From Nguyenibacter vanlangensis (GTDB lineage: Bacteria > Pseudomonadota > Alphaproteobacteria > Acetobacterales > Acetobacteraceae): a stretch of DNA of 64,000 nucleotides. Below, one piece after another: positions 32,766 to 41,880 of the stretch. The notes under the pieces are model-generated. The model did not search any database. It saw nothing but the letters and a program-made list of their open reading frames with translations, and was not told the origin of the DNA. Made by a program: the position numbers and the translations under genes. Numbering within the stretch: position 1 is the first letter of the stretch; each line of letters opens with the position of its first letter. The stretch lies in NCBI RefSeq assembly GCF_038719015.1, contig NZ_CP152276.1, positions 2,523,501 to 2,587,500 of the forward strand, written 5' to 3'.

Positions 32766-33947
32766 ATGAGCGGCCTGATCACGGAGGAAGGTCAAGACGA
32801 CCTGCTGGAACGCGGATATTCGCGGCGGCAGTTCGGCCGGGTGGCCGCCCTGCTGGGCATGCAGTCGGCGGCGATCGCCGCTGCATTCCCGCATCTGCTC
32901 GGCGCGGCCGAGGCGCGCGAGATGCCGGCGGACCGCGACAAGTCGGGCATGATCCGCATCGGCAGCAACGAGTGCTGGACCGGGCCGTTTCCGGCCGGCA
33001 TCGCGGCCGGCGAGGCGGCGGTCCGGCTGGGAAATCGTTACGAACCCACCCATATGCGCCGAACCCTGATCGAGAACGTCGCCGCGGTCGAGAACGTGCC
33101 GGCGTCGCATATCCTGCCGTGGCCGGGTTCGAGCGATCCGCTGTCGCGGGTGATCGTGACCTTCTGCTCGCCGACGCGCGGCCTGGTGACGGCGAACCCG
33201 ACCTATGAAGCGGCATGGCGGACCGCCGACTGGCTGCAGGCAAAATCCACGACGGTGCCGCTGAAGGCCGCCAATCGTTACGCCGTCGACGTGCGGGCGC
33301 TGCTGGCGGCCGATCCGCATGCCGGGGTCTATTATATCTGCTCGCCCAACAACCCGACCGGGACCCTGACGCCGATCGCGGACATCGCCTGGTTGCTGGA
33401 CAACAAGCCCGCGGGCTCGATCGTGCTGGTCGACGAGGCCTATATCCATTTCGCGGGGACGCAGAGCGCGGCTTCGCTGGTGACGCGGTCCAAGGACATC
33501 ATCGTGCTGCGGACATTTTCCAAATTGTTCGGCATGGCGGGTCTGCGGCTGGGGCTGAGCCTGGCGCATCCGGAGACGCACCAGAAAATGATGCGCTATG
33601 ACGGCGCGAACCAGAGTGGCACGCTGTCGATCGTGGCCCTGGCCGCCGGCGGCGCCAGCGTATTGCGGGCGCAGGACATCGTCGCGCGCCGCAACGAGAT
33701 GATCGCCGCGCGCGAGGAGACCTTCGCCTTTCTCAAAAAACGGGGGGTCAGCTTCATTCCGAGCCAGGCGAACATGTTCATGATCGACTGGAAGAAGCCT
33801 GCGGCGCCGATCAGGCAGGCCTTTGCCGCGCAGAATATCGATATCGGCCGGTCGTGGACACTCTGGCCGAACTGTTCGCGCATCACCGTCGGGTCGGCGG
33901 CGGACATGAAGGCGTTCTGCGGCGCGCTGGACAAGATCGTGGCCTGA
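32766..33947 (+). CDS. Tat-signal PLP-dependent aminotransferase (HisC-like)
   Basis: 393 residues. Seen: a twin-arginine signal (RGYSRRQFGRVAALLGMQ with Ala-rich h-region to about AAEA, residue 50). A class I/II aminotransferase fold follows, with GSNECWTGPFPAG, ICSPNNPTGTL, IVLVDEAYIHFAG and the PLP lysine in LRTFSKLFGMAGLRLG. The sequence most resembles histidinol-phosphate aminotransferases. Known: Tat exports folded, cofactor-loaded proteins. Inferred: a periplasmic aminotransferase, which is unusual. ATG 32766 has GGAG upstream; a longer frame starts at 32727. Confidence 0.86.
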   Translation: MSGLITEEGQDDLLERGYSRRQFGRVAALLGMQSAAIAAAFPHLLGAAEAREMPADRDKSGMIRIGSNECWTGPFPAGIAAGEAAVRLGNRYEPTHMRRTLIENVAAVENVPASHILPWPGSSDPLSRVIVTFCSPTRGLVTANPTYEAAWRTADWLQAKSTTVPLKAANRYAVDVRALLAADPHAGVYYICSPNNPTGTLTPIADIAWLLDNKPAGSIVLVDEAYIHFAGTQSAASLVTRSKDIIVLRTFSKLFGMAGLRLGLSLAHPETHQKMMRYDGANQSGTLSIVALAAGGASVLRAQDIVARRNEMIAAREETFAFLKKRGVSFIPSQANMFMIDWKKPAAPIRQAFAAQNIDIGRSWTLWPNCSRITVGSAADMKAFCGALDKIVA

Positions 33948-33992
33948 GAACCCGGCGGCGCGGTGATCGCGGTCACGGCGTGAGCGGGTGCG

Positions 33993-35162
33993 TCAGAGGG
34001 CCGTGCCGCGCGGCAGGAACCGTTCGACGAGTGCTGCGAACAGGGCGGAGCCGTAGGGAATCGCCGCGTCATTGAAATCGTAGCGCGGGTGATGCAGCCC
34101 TTCGCCGGGGCCGTTGCCGATCCGCAGGAAGCTGCCGGGCACGCGGTCGAGCATGTAGGCAAAATCCTCGGACCCCATGACGGCGGGCGCGTCGGGATCG
34201 ACCTGGTCGGCACCGACCAGAGCCATGGCGGTCTCGGCCGCGAAAGCGGTCTGGCGGGGATCGTTGCACAGGGGAATGAAGGTCGGCCCGAATGCGAGAA
34301 CCGCCGTCGCGCCGAAGGCGGCGGCCACGTTTTCGGTGATGCGGTGCATCGCGGCCTGCATGTCGGCCAGCACCGCCTTCGACATGCCGCGCAGCGTGCC
34401 GCCGACCCGGGCAGTCTGCGGAATGACGTTATGCGCGTCGCCCCCGACGATCTTCGTCACGCTGATGACCGCCGGCTCGCGCGGCGACACGGTGCGCGAG
34501 ACGATGGATTGCAGGGCGGTGACGATATGGCACGCCACCAGGACGGGATCGATGCCGGCCTCGGGGCGGGCGGCGTGCGCGCCGACGCCGGTGATCGTGA
34601 TGTCGAAGAAGCCGCCACCCGCCATGGCCGGTCCGGGCGTCAGGCGGAATTCGCCGACCGGCAGGTCCGGCTGGTTGTGCATGCCGAAGATCGCATCGCA
34701 GGGAAACCGCTCGAACAGCCCGTCCTGCAGCATGGCCAGTGCTCCGCCGCATCCTTCCTCGCCCGGCTGGAAGATGAAATGGACGGTTCCATTGAAATTG
34801 CGGGTCCGGGCGAGGTAGCGCGCGGCGCCCAGCAGCATGGTCGTGTGTCCGTCATGGCCGCAGGCATGCATGCGGCCCGCGATCTGGCTGCGCCACGGGG
34901 CGTCGCCTGCCTCGTGCATCGGCAGGGCGTCCATGTCGGCGCGCAGGCCGATCGCGCCGGCGCCGTTGCCGGCGCGCAGCACCCCGACGACGCCGGTCTG
35001 ACCGACGCCGCGATGGACCTCGATCCCCCATTCCTGCAGAAACCTTGCGACCTCGGCCGCGGTGCGATGTTCGACCATGCCCAGTTCGGGATGGGCATGG
35101 AGGTCGCGGCGGATGGCGGTCAGTTCATCGGCATCGCGGGCGATGGCTTCGACGAGGGACAT
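33993..35162 (-). CDS. M20 family amidohydrolase (hippurate hydrolase-like), copy A
   Basis: 389 residues. Seen: AIRRDLHAHPELGMVEHRTA, GLRADMDALPMHE, the metal site GRMHACGHDGHTTMLLGAARYL, FIFQPGEEGCGGA (catalytic Glu), a dimerisation insert, and the terminal VMGSEDFAYMLDRVPGSFLRIGNG. No signal peptide. ATG 35162 has AGGAGA upstream. Last gene of a minus-strand operon (TonB receptor, MFS, three M20 enzymes), 25 bases from the previous one. Known: this subfamily removes acyl or aminoacyl groups from N-acyl amino acids and related amides. Confidence 0.9.
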   Translation of the reverse strand: MSLVEAIARDADELTAIRRDLHAHPELGMVEHRTAAEVARFLQEWGIEVHRGVGQTGVVGVLRAGNGAGAIGLRADMDALPMHEAGDAPWRSQIAGRMHACGHDGHTTMLLGAARYLARTRNFNGTVHFIFQPGEEGCGGALAMLQDGLFERFPCDAIFGMHNQPDLPVGEFRLTPGPAMAGGGFFDITITGVGAHAARPEAGIDPVLVACHIVTALQSIVSRTVSPREPAVISVTKIVGGDAHNVIPQTARVGGTLRGMSKAVLADMQAAMHRITENVAAAFGATAVLAFGPTFIPLCNDPRQTAFAAETAMALVGADQVDPDAPAVMGSEDFAYMLDRVPGSFLRIGNGPGEGLHHPRYDFNDAAIPYGSALFAALVERFLPRGTAL

Positions 35163-35187
35163 CGGATGATCTCCTGTTGCGAGAGGA

Positions 35188-36615
35188 TCAGGCCGCCTGT
35201 TCGACGACCAGCGGCGGCTGCACATCGGCCGGAATGGGGCTGACATAGGGCTGGCGCTTCAGGCGTTCTGCATGATCATGCTTCGCGCGCGCCAGAAGCG
35301 TCTCGTCGCGCAGCACGTCGGCGGCCGTGGCCGCCATCACTTTGGCGACATGCACCATGCCCTTGTGGGCCAGGGGGGACTTGCCCTGGGCGGTCAACTG
35401 CCAGGAATGGAAGGGCGTCCCGATCGCGCAGGTGGCGCCCAGGGCCTGCACGGTGGGCACGACCCAGCTGACATCGCCGACATCGGTCGAACCCAGCATC
35501 GACCGGCCGCGCGTCTCGGACCAGGGAAGGATCGTGTCACAGAGCGGCTTGTCCGGATCCACCGGCAGGTCCATCGCCTTGAAGGCGGCAGCGATTTCCT
35601 CCTTCGTCAAGGTCGCCCGGATGGAGGTGGCGAAAATCCGGTCGGCCTCGTCGAACGGGGGTGGGCCGAGACGTTCGAGATTGGCCTGCATGGCGGCTTC
35701 GAGTGGAGGATTGCCCAGCAGGTTCGCCATGCCGCTGATGACCTGGCTGGTCACGGTGGTTTCGGTCATCAGCGCCGCACCGTCGGCGATCTTGCGGACC
35801 CGGTCGGCCAGGGCGAGCATGTCGTCGAGTTCGGTCGCGCGGACGGTGTAGCGGATGACCGTCCTCGATTGGACGACGTTGGGCGCGACCCCGCCGGCAT
35901 CCTGATAGGCGTAGTGGATGCGCGAGCTGGGCAACATATGTTCGCGCAGGTAATTCACCCCGATATTGAGCAATTCAGCGGCATCCAGGGCCGAGCGGCC
36001 GAGGAAGGGAGCCGCAGCGGCATGCGATGCGCGGCCGGTAAAGGTGAAATCGATCCGCAGATTCGCGAGGGAGGCCGGCGGGAAGATCGTGGCGAAATGC
36101 GATGGATGCCAGGTGATGGCGACATCGACATCATCGAACACGCCCGCGCGGACCATGAAGCCCTTGCCGGCGCCGCCTTCCTCGGCCGGGCAGCCGTAAT
36201 AGCGCACGCGTCCGGGCGTGCCGGTGGCGGCCAGCCAATCCTTGACGGCGGTCGCCGCCAGCAGGGAAGCCGAGCCGAGCAGGTTATGCCCGCAGCCGTG
36301 ACCATTGCCGTCGCCCGCCAGGGGCTGGTGCGCAGCCACGCCGGCTGCCTGGCTGAGGCCCGGCAGGGCGTCATATTCGCCGAGGAAGGCGATGACCGGG
36401 CCGCCGTCGCCGGCCTCACCCATCACGGCGGTCGGCAGGCCGCCGACATCGTGCGCGACACGGAAGCCTTCGCGCCGCAATGCCTCGGCGTGCAGGGCGC
36501 ACGAACGGAATTCGCCGTAATTCAATTCGGGGATATCCCATACCGCATCGCTCAGTGCGATCATGGGCTGATGCCGGGCTTCGACGAAATTCCAGATGGT
36601 ATCGGTATTCTTCAT
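35188..36615 (-). CDS. M20 family amidohydrolase (AbgB-like)
   Basis: 475 residues, close to the aminobenzoyl-glutamate hydrolase subunit B type. Seen: VWDIPELNYGEFRSC, IAFLGEYDALPGLSQ, GDGNGHGCGHNLLGSASLLAA, VRYYGCPAEEGGAGKGFMVR, ITWHPSHFATIFPP, STDVGDVSWVVPTVQA, and HSWQLTAQGKSPLAHKGM. Known: AbgB with AbgA cleaves p-aminobenzoyl-glutamate, but the related enzymes act on various amide conjugates. It lies between two hippurate-hydrolase-like genes, with gaps of 25 and 40 bases. Confidence 0.88.
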   Translation of the reverse strand: MKNTDTIWNFVEARHQPMIALSDAVWDIPELNYGEFRSCALHAEALRREGFRVAHDVGGLPTAVMGEAGDGGPVIAFLGEYDALPGLSQAAGVAAHQPLAGDGNGHGCGHNLLGSASLLAATAVKDWLAATGTPGRVRYYGCPAEEGGAGKGFMVRAGVFDDVDVAITWHPSHFATIFPPASLANLRIDFTFTGRASHAAAAPFLGRSALDAAELLNIGVNYLREHMLPSSRIHYAYQDAGGVAPNVVQSRTVIRYTVRATELDDMLALADRVRKIADGAALMTETTVTSQVISGMANLLGNPPLEAAMQANLERLGPPPFDEADRIFATSIRATLTKEEIAAAFKAMDLPVDPDKPLCDTILPWSETRGRSMLGSTDVGDVSWVVPTVQALGATCAIGTPFHSWQLTAQGKSPLAHKGMVHVAKVMAATAADVLRDETLLARAKHDHAERLKRQPYVSPIPADVQPPLVVEQAA

Positions 36616-36655
36616 TCAGGTTCTCCACGATGATCCGGCCATGCGGCGATACGCG

Positions 36656-37825
36656 TCATGGCGTGTTGCGACGCGGCAATCCGCGCTCGACGATTCGGGC
36701 ATAGAGCGCGGCGCCATAGGGTGTTGTTTCGTCATTGTAATCATAAAGCGGGTGATGGGGCGCCGCGCCGTCTCCGCCGCCGGCCAGGATGTAGGCGCCG
36801 GGCACTTTTTCCAGCATGAAGCCAAAATCCTCGGACCCCATGACCGGCTGGGCGTCGCGATCGACATGGGTCTCTCCGACGAGTTCGGCCGCCGCGTCCG
36901 CATAGTCTTGGGCGTGGCGCAGGTCATTGACGGTAGGCGCGAAAATGAGCCGGAAATCCAGTTCGGCCCTGGCGCCGAACGCGGCGGCGATCCCGTCTGC
37001 CGTGCGCGCGATCAGCGTCTTGATCTGCTCCATGATGGACGATTTGAAACAGCGGACCGTGCCGCCGATGGTCACGCTGTGCGGAATAACGTTATAGGCG
37101 TCGCCGCCGCTCATTTTCGTCACGCTGACCACCGCGACGTCGGCAGGCGGCACGTTGCGGGAAACGATCGATTGCAACGCCGAGATCAATTGCCCGGCGA
37201 CCAGGACGGGATCGATACTATCCTCGGGGCGGGCGCCATGTGCGCCCTTGCCGGTAATGACGACGTCGAAAAACGCGCCGCCCGCCATGGCCAGTCCCGG
37301 CGCGATCGAAAAGGCGCCGACCGGCAGGCCCGGCCGGTTATGCATGCCGAACAGGGCGTCGGACGGGAACCGTTCCAGCAGGCCGTCGGCCAACATGGCC
37401 AGGGCGCCGCCGACGCCTTCCTCGCCCGGTTGGAAGATGAAATTCACGGTGCCGTCGAAATGCCGGGTTTCGGCGAGATAGCGGGCCGCGCCCAGCAGCA
37501 TGGTCGTATGGCCGTCATGCCCGCAGGCGTGCATGACGCCCGGCTTCGTCGAGCGATAGCTGAGCTGGCTGGCTTCGTGCATCGGCAGGGCATCCATGTC
37601 GGCCCGCAAGCCGATCGAGCCGGCGCCGTTCCCCGCGCGCAATACGCCGACGACGCCGGTACCGCCGATACCACGGTGCACTTCGATTCCCCATTCGCCG
37701 AGCTTGCGCGCGACGAGGTCGGACGTGCGGTATTCCTGCATCCCGATTTCCGGATGCGCGTGCAGGTCCTGCCGAAAGGCCGCCATCTCGTCGTAATGTC
37801 GTTTCATGAATGCGAGAGCCGACAT
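36656..37825 (-). CDS. M20 family amidohydrolase (hippurate hydrolase-like), copy B
   Basis: 389 residues, same length as copy A and clearly paralogous: AFRQDLHAHPEIGMQEYRTS, GLRADMDALPMHEA, GVMHACGHDGHTTMLLGAARYLAETRHF, FIFQPGEEGVGGALAMLADGLLERFPSDALFGMHN, and VMGSEDFGFMLEKVPGAYILAGG. All metal-site His, Asp and Glu residues are kept. ATG 37825 is 26 bases after the symporter stop. Both copies probably differ in acyl or side-chain specificity. Confidence 0.9.
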   Translation of the reverse strand: MSALAFMKRHYDEMAAFRQDLHAHPEIGMQEYRTSDLVARKLGEWGIEVHRGIGGTGVVGVLRAGNGAGSIGLRADMDALPMHEASQLSYRSTKPGVMHACGHDGHTTMLLGAARYLAETRHFDGTVNFIFQPGEEGVGGALAMLADGLLERFPSDALFGMHNRPGLPVGAFSIAPGLAMAGGAFFDVVITGKGAHGARPEDSIDPVLVAGQLISALQSIVSRNVPPADVAVVSVTKMSGGDAYNVIPHSVTIGGTVRCFKSSIMEQIKTLIARTADGIAAAFGARAELDFRLIFAPTVNDLRHAQDYADAAAELVGETHVDRDAQPVMGSEDFGFMLEKVPGAYILAGGGDGAAPHHPLYDYNDETTPYGAALYARIVERGLPRRNTP

Positions 37826-37851
37826 GGGTTCTTCCTGCTGGATGGGGTCGG

Positions 37852-39156
37852 TTACAGTTCGACTGCGAGCGGCACGGGATCGGGACGGGCGGACCGCGTG
37901 CCATGCGCCACCCGCCGGTTCAGCAGCAGCAAGGCCGCGACGTAGAGCGGGCTGGCCGCGATTGCCACATAGGCGGGAACCATGACATCGCCGGTCCTAG
38001 CGATCAGCCAGGTCACGAAAGGCTGTGTCGAGCCGCCGAAGATCGACACGGCCGACGCATAGACCACGCCGAAGATGAACGCACGCCGATGGTCGGACAG
38101 GGCATTCATCATGATTTCGAAGGCCGGCCCCGTGGTCACGCCCGCGGACGCGAACATGAAGACGTTCAGCAGGACCTGGCTGGCCATTCCGGGGCAGAAC
38201 ACGGCGAAATGATAGAGCGGATAAGCCATGACGACATTGGCGAATCCCGTGGAGATGAGCACCCGGGCGGGCGGCCTGTGGGCCAGAAAGCGGATTCCGA
38301 CACCCATGGCGCCGATGCCGGCGGCCAGGCCGAGGCACATGCCCAGCATGCCTGTACGCGGGGGCAGGTGCAGAACGGCGATCGCGTAGCTGACGCCGAA
38401 CTGACGCAGGTAATTGGTGATGGTCCCGCTGGTGACCGCCAGGAACAGGAAAAGGACGATGGCGGGGTCCGTTCGTCGCTCGTCGATTGCCGATCCGGCC
38501 GGGCGAGCGGAAGAAGCGGCCATGGGCGGCAAGGCGCGGCGGAAGAAAAATCCGATGGGTACGATCGCCAATCCCAGGGCAAAGGGTACCCGCCACCCCC
38601 AGTCGTAGAGTTGCTGGTGCGACAGGGTCAGCGAAAGGATCAGGCCAAGCAGGACCGCGGCAAGGGAGGCAAGGAGCTGGGTGACATATTGCATGGAGGC
38701 CAGGGCGCTGGCCTGTCGTCCGCTGCCGAGCGAAAACAGCAGATCCGTTGCCGGACCGACTTCTCCTCCTTCGGAAAAGCCCTGTAGAAGACGGGAGACC
38801 AGGATCAAAGCCGGCGCCATGATTCCGGCCGACCGATAGGTTGGCGTGAAGACCAGCAGCACCGATCCCAGCGCCATGAGGAGAAAGGACAGCATCAGCG
38901 ATCGCCCCAGACCCGCACGGTCCGTATAGAGGCCGATCACGCACGCGCCGAGCGGCCGCATGATAAAGCCGGCCGCAAATGTCACGAGGGCCAGGAGCAG
39001 CGCCATAAGATGGCCGCCGGCGGGAAAGAAGGCCTGGCCGATCATCGGCGCGAAGAAGGCATAAGCCATGAAGTTGTAGAATTCGAGGAAGTTCCCGACA
39101 CAGCCGGCGGCAATGTGCTTCGCCCTTGTGCCGGAGACGGACAGGCGTGGTTTCAT
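37852..39156 (-). CDS. MHS-type MFS symporter
   Basis: 434 residues with 12 membrane segments. Seen: AGCVGNFLEFYNFMAYAFFAPMIGQAFFP (first helix, MHS pattern with E/D-Y/F), FIMRPLGACVIGLYTDRAGLGRSL (the loop 2–3 signature), and LVSRLLQGFSEGGEVGPATDLL. The same frame continues far upstream, but ATG 39156 is the only start that gives an MFS N-terminus. Known: MHS transporters import organic acids, amino-acid derivatives or betaines with protons. In this operon it probably imports what the TonB receptor brings in. Confidence 0.88.
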   Translation of the reverse strand: MKPRLSVSGTRAKHIAAGCVGNFLEFYNFMAYAFFAPMIGQAFFPAGGHLMALLLALVTFAAGFIMRPLGACVIGLYTDRAGLGRSLMLSFLLMALGSVLLVFTPTYRSAGIMAPALILVSRLLQGFSEGGEVGPATDLLFSLGSGRQASALASMQYVTQLLASLAAVLLGLILSLTLSHQQLYDWGWRVPFALGLAIVPIGFFFRRALPPMAASSARPAGSAIDERRTDPAIVLFLFLAVTSGTITNYLRQFGVSYAIAVLHLPPRTGMLGMCLGLAAGIGAMGVGIRFLAHRPPARVLISTGFANVVMAYPLYHFAVFCPGMASQVLLNVFMFASAGVTTGPAFEIMMNALSDHRRAFIFGVVYASAVSIFGGSTQPFVTWLIARTGDVMVPAYVAIAASPLYVAALLLLNRRVAHGTRSARPDPVPLAVEL

Positions 39157-39275
39157 GTCGGCCTCCGTGATCTGGGATCCTGGTCTGGGGTCTGGCGGCA
39201 TCTTGCCGAGCTGGAGAATCGTCGCGCCTTCCGGAATATGTGCCGTGGGGAAGGACGCATGAAAAATCCGATCGT

Positions 39276-41639
39276 TCAGAAATTCAGGCTGAATCTTCCG
39301 CCGATGAAGCGCGGCGGACCGGGAATCCAGAAATAGGTCGTCGTGGCCTGGCCACCCGCAACGAAATACTGACGGTTCAGCAGGTTGGAGGCGTAGATCG
39401 TCGCCGACCAGCGATCGGAAACGGGGCGGAACGTCATGTGGGCGCCCATCAGGAAATAGGATGGCAGGCGATAGGCCCCAAGTCCGCCGGCGATCAGCGC
39501 CTGCGAGTCGCGGTACATCCAATCCAGGCCGGTTTCGAGTTCGTACGCATGAAACGGGTTTATGCGATAATCCGCGCTGCCGTTCAAAGTCAGTTTGGGA
39601 ATACCGGAATCGACCCCGTCGAAATCCGTATAGACGGCCTGCCACACGCCGTGCGTCGTGTAGTAGGCGTTGGTCGCCGAGGAATTGAGCGCCTGGAATT
39701 TCTGATATTTTCCGCGTTCGTACCCCAGATTCTGCGTCAGGTACACATGCGGCAGGGGATGCAGCTCGGCGCTGAATTCGATACCCCATATTTCAGATTT
39801 CGGAATGTTGACGAACATTCCCAACGGGCCATAGCTCGGCACCAGGTACGAGCTGATATATTGCTGACCGTGATAGTCGTAATAAAATGCGGCGGCGTTC
39901 AGACGAAACATGTTGGGAACCAGGTCGCTTTTGAACCCTGCCTCGTAAGCGAGGACGCTTTCGGGTCCGAAGGGCGTCAACTGCGCCTGAACGACCGTAT
40001 TGTTGCCGGTAAAGCCGCCGGGCTTGAATCCTTTGCTCATCTTGTAATACAGGAGAAGCGTCCGCGTTGCCTGCCACTGGACACCGACTGTACCGGTAAA
40101 CTGATTTGCGGCGGCCCCTTCATTGTGGAAATTCAGGTCGTTGACCCCGAAATGCACCGTGCGCAGGCCGATCAGTTGACGATCGTCGGCTTCGTGATTG
40201 ATGCCGCCGAAGACCGTCACCCGATAAGGCAACCTGTAGGAGATATGCGCATATTGCGTAAATGTCTGTTGGCTCTGGTTGAATGACGTCTCGGACAGAT
40301 AACCGCGCAGCGGCTTGTAATCGGTGAAATCGAAATAGAATTGCTGCAACATGCGTACGCGATTGTAATACATGCCGGCCACCCACTGCAAAGGCTTCTG
40401 GCGATCGCGGGATTTCAGGCTCAGTTCCTGCGAGAACGCGTTCGCGACGATATTGCGGTATTGATCTCCTGACGCGTAGATTGTGCCGTCCTGATCGGTA
40501 TATTCGCCCTCGCGCTCGGTTTCGTAGGCACTGGTGCTTTGCAGCGTGCCGAAACCAAGATCGCGCGAAATCTTGAGGTCCGCGCCCCAGAATGTATTAT
40601 GCTCGGAGGGCATCGTGTCGGGCGAGCGGCCGATCAACCTGGCGAATCGAGGCCGGAGGTCCCAGTCTGCCTGCTGGTATCCCAATGTCGGAATATGCTG
40701 TACGGCCGGTAGAAAATTGACGACCGGCTTGCCGACGACCACACCGGAATTGTCCTGTACCCAATGCCCGGTCAACAGGACATCCGTCTTCTCATCGGGG
40801 TGCCAGCGCAGCTTGGCGCGCAATGCGCCCTCGTCCGCGTTGCCGAGATGGGTATCGTTTGCCGGACTGGTCTGCCAGCCGCCGCCATGCATGGTCTGGC
40901 CGGCGATGCGAAATGACACCGTATCCGCCAGAGGACCGGATACGTACAGATCCGTGCGGCTTCTGGCGTAACTGGCGATGTCCTGTGTCACGCCACCATG
41001 CCAGGTCGCTGTCGGGTCCGCGGTGTGGATATCGACCTCACCCCCGGAATCCGCCAGTCCGTGCGTCGTGCCTGTCGGCCCCGGCTGGATATCCACCCCT
41101 TCCACGTCGAACATCATGCCTGCGGCCATGGTACTCAGTGGGAAGGCGACGCCATCGATATAGGTCATGACCGACGAGGTATTATTCTGCGTATAGTCGT
41201 TGAAGCCGATTCCCCGGATGAAGAAATTCGTGCTGGCTGTTCCCATCAGGCTTTGGATCGTGACGTTCGGCGCCAGATTCTGCAGGTCGGTCAGTCCGAC
41301 GACCCCCTTTCGAACGAGAGTTTCGGCGGTAATGCGCGTCGTGGAATCCGCGATATGCTGAGCAGCGGCGAAATGGAAGGCCCGTCGGGCCCCATTGACC
41401 ATGACGGCCTCGGCATTGGCGGGAATGACGGGGTGCGCACGCGTCGATGTCGATGCCGGCGCCGGTGCGGCCGGCCGGTTCGCGGGATGGAGCCGATGGC
41501 GCGGCGTGGCGGCGCGCAGGGAATGCGTCAGGCCGGTGCTTGCCAGCATGCCGAGGAGGAGCACCGTACCGGCCGGCCTTGCACGGCGCATCATGCAGGC
41601 AAGAGCAGAGACGCCACGATGCCGGACGGAAACGATCAT
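39276..41639 (-). CDS. TonB-dependent receptor (M20 operon)
   Basis: 787 residues. Seen: a signal peptide (RRARPAGTVLLLGMLASTGLTHSLRA), an Ala/Pro-rich linker, a plug (TLVRKGVVGLTDLQNLAPNVTIQSLMGTASTNFFIRGIGFNDY), the barrel, and a C-terminal Phe (FIGGRFSLNF), as expected for BAM-dependent insertion. It resembles the sphingomonad-type receptors. ATG 41639 was chosen to start the signal; the open frame goes to 41744. First gene of the minus-strand operon; a LysR gene diverges 241 bases upstream. Confidence 0.88.
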   Translation of the reverse strand: MIVSVRHRGVSALACMMRRARPAGTVLLLGMLASTGLTHSLRAATPRHRLHPANRPAAPAPASTSTRAHPVIPANAEAVMVNGARRAFHFAAAQHIADSTTRITAETLVRKGVVGLTDLQNLAPNVTIQSLMGTASTNFFIRGIGFNDYTQNNTSSVMTYIDGVAFPLSTMAAGMMFDVEGVDIQPGPTGTTHGLADSGGEVDIHTADPTATWHGGVTQDIASYARSRTDLYVSGPLADTVSFRIAGQTMHGGGWQTSPANDTHLGNADEGALRAKLRWHPDEKTDVLLTGHWVQDNSGVVVGKPVVNFLPAVQHIPTLGYQQADWDLRPRFARLIGRSPDTMPSEHNTFWGADLKISRDLGFGTLQSTSAYETEREGEYTDQDGTIYASGDQYRNIVANAFSQELSLKSRDRQKPLQWVAGMYYNRVRMLQQFYFDFTDYKPLRGYLSETSFNQSQQTFTQYAHISYRLPYRVTVFGGINHEADDRQLIGLRTVHFGVNDLNFHNEGAAANQFTGTVGVQWQATRTLLLYYKMSKGFKPGGFTGNNTVVQAQLTPFGPESVLAYEAGFKSDLVPNMFRLNAAAFYYDYHGQQYISSYLVPSYGPLGMFVNIPKSEIWGIEFSAELHPLPHVYLTQNLGYERGKYQKFQALNSSATNAYYTTHGVWQAVYTDFDGVDSGIPKLTLNGSADYRINPFHAYELETGLDWMYRDSQALIAGGLGAYRLPSYFLMGAHMTFRPVSDRWSATIYASNLLNRQYFVAGGQATTTYFWIPGPPRFIGGRFSLNF

Positions 41640-41838
41640 GTGCGGTTTTCCGATAATGCATTGAGCCGAGAGCGCATGTTTCCGCGCCGGGAATGACAGG
41701 CGGCCTATCGCTCTCGTCTGCCCGTTTCTGCCGCTGGTCAACATGGTGTCATGCCGGAGCGCGCCTTATGTCATCGTGCCTGCAGGGAACTATGTGCAAT
41801 CGCCAACCATTTCCGAAGCGAAATTAGGTTGCACCGCG

Positions 41839-41854
41839 TCAACCAAATGGTTGA
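41839..41854. promoter_or_regulatory. Palindrome in the TonB/LysR divergent region
   Basis: TCAACC-aaat-GGTTGA, a perfect 6-bp inverted repeat 27 bases upstream of the LysR start codon, with a related CAACCATTT half-site about 30 bases earlier. It may be the LysR binding site. Confidence 0.35.
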
Positions 41855-41880
41855 TCCATGTCAGGAGACGTGACAAAATT

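Noticed and set aside
37852..39789. A 645-residue minus-strand protein including the MFS transporter
   Set aside because: The N-terminal 211 residues are antisense to the TonB receptor gene and have no motif; the transporter begins at ATG 39156.
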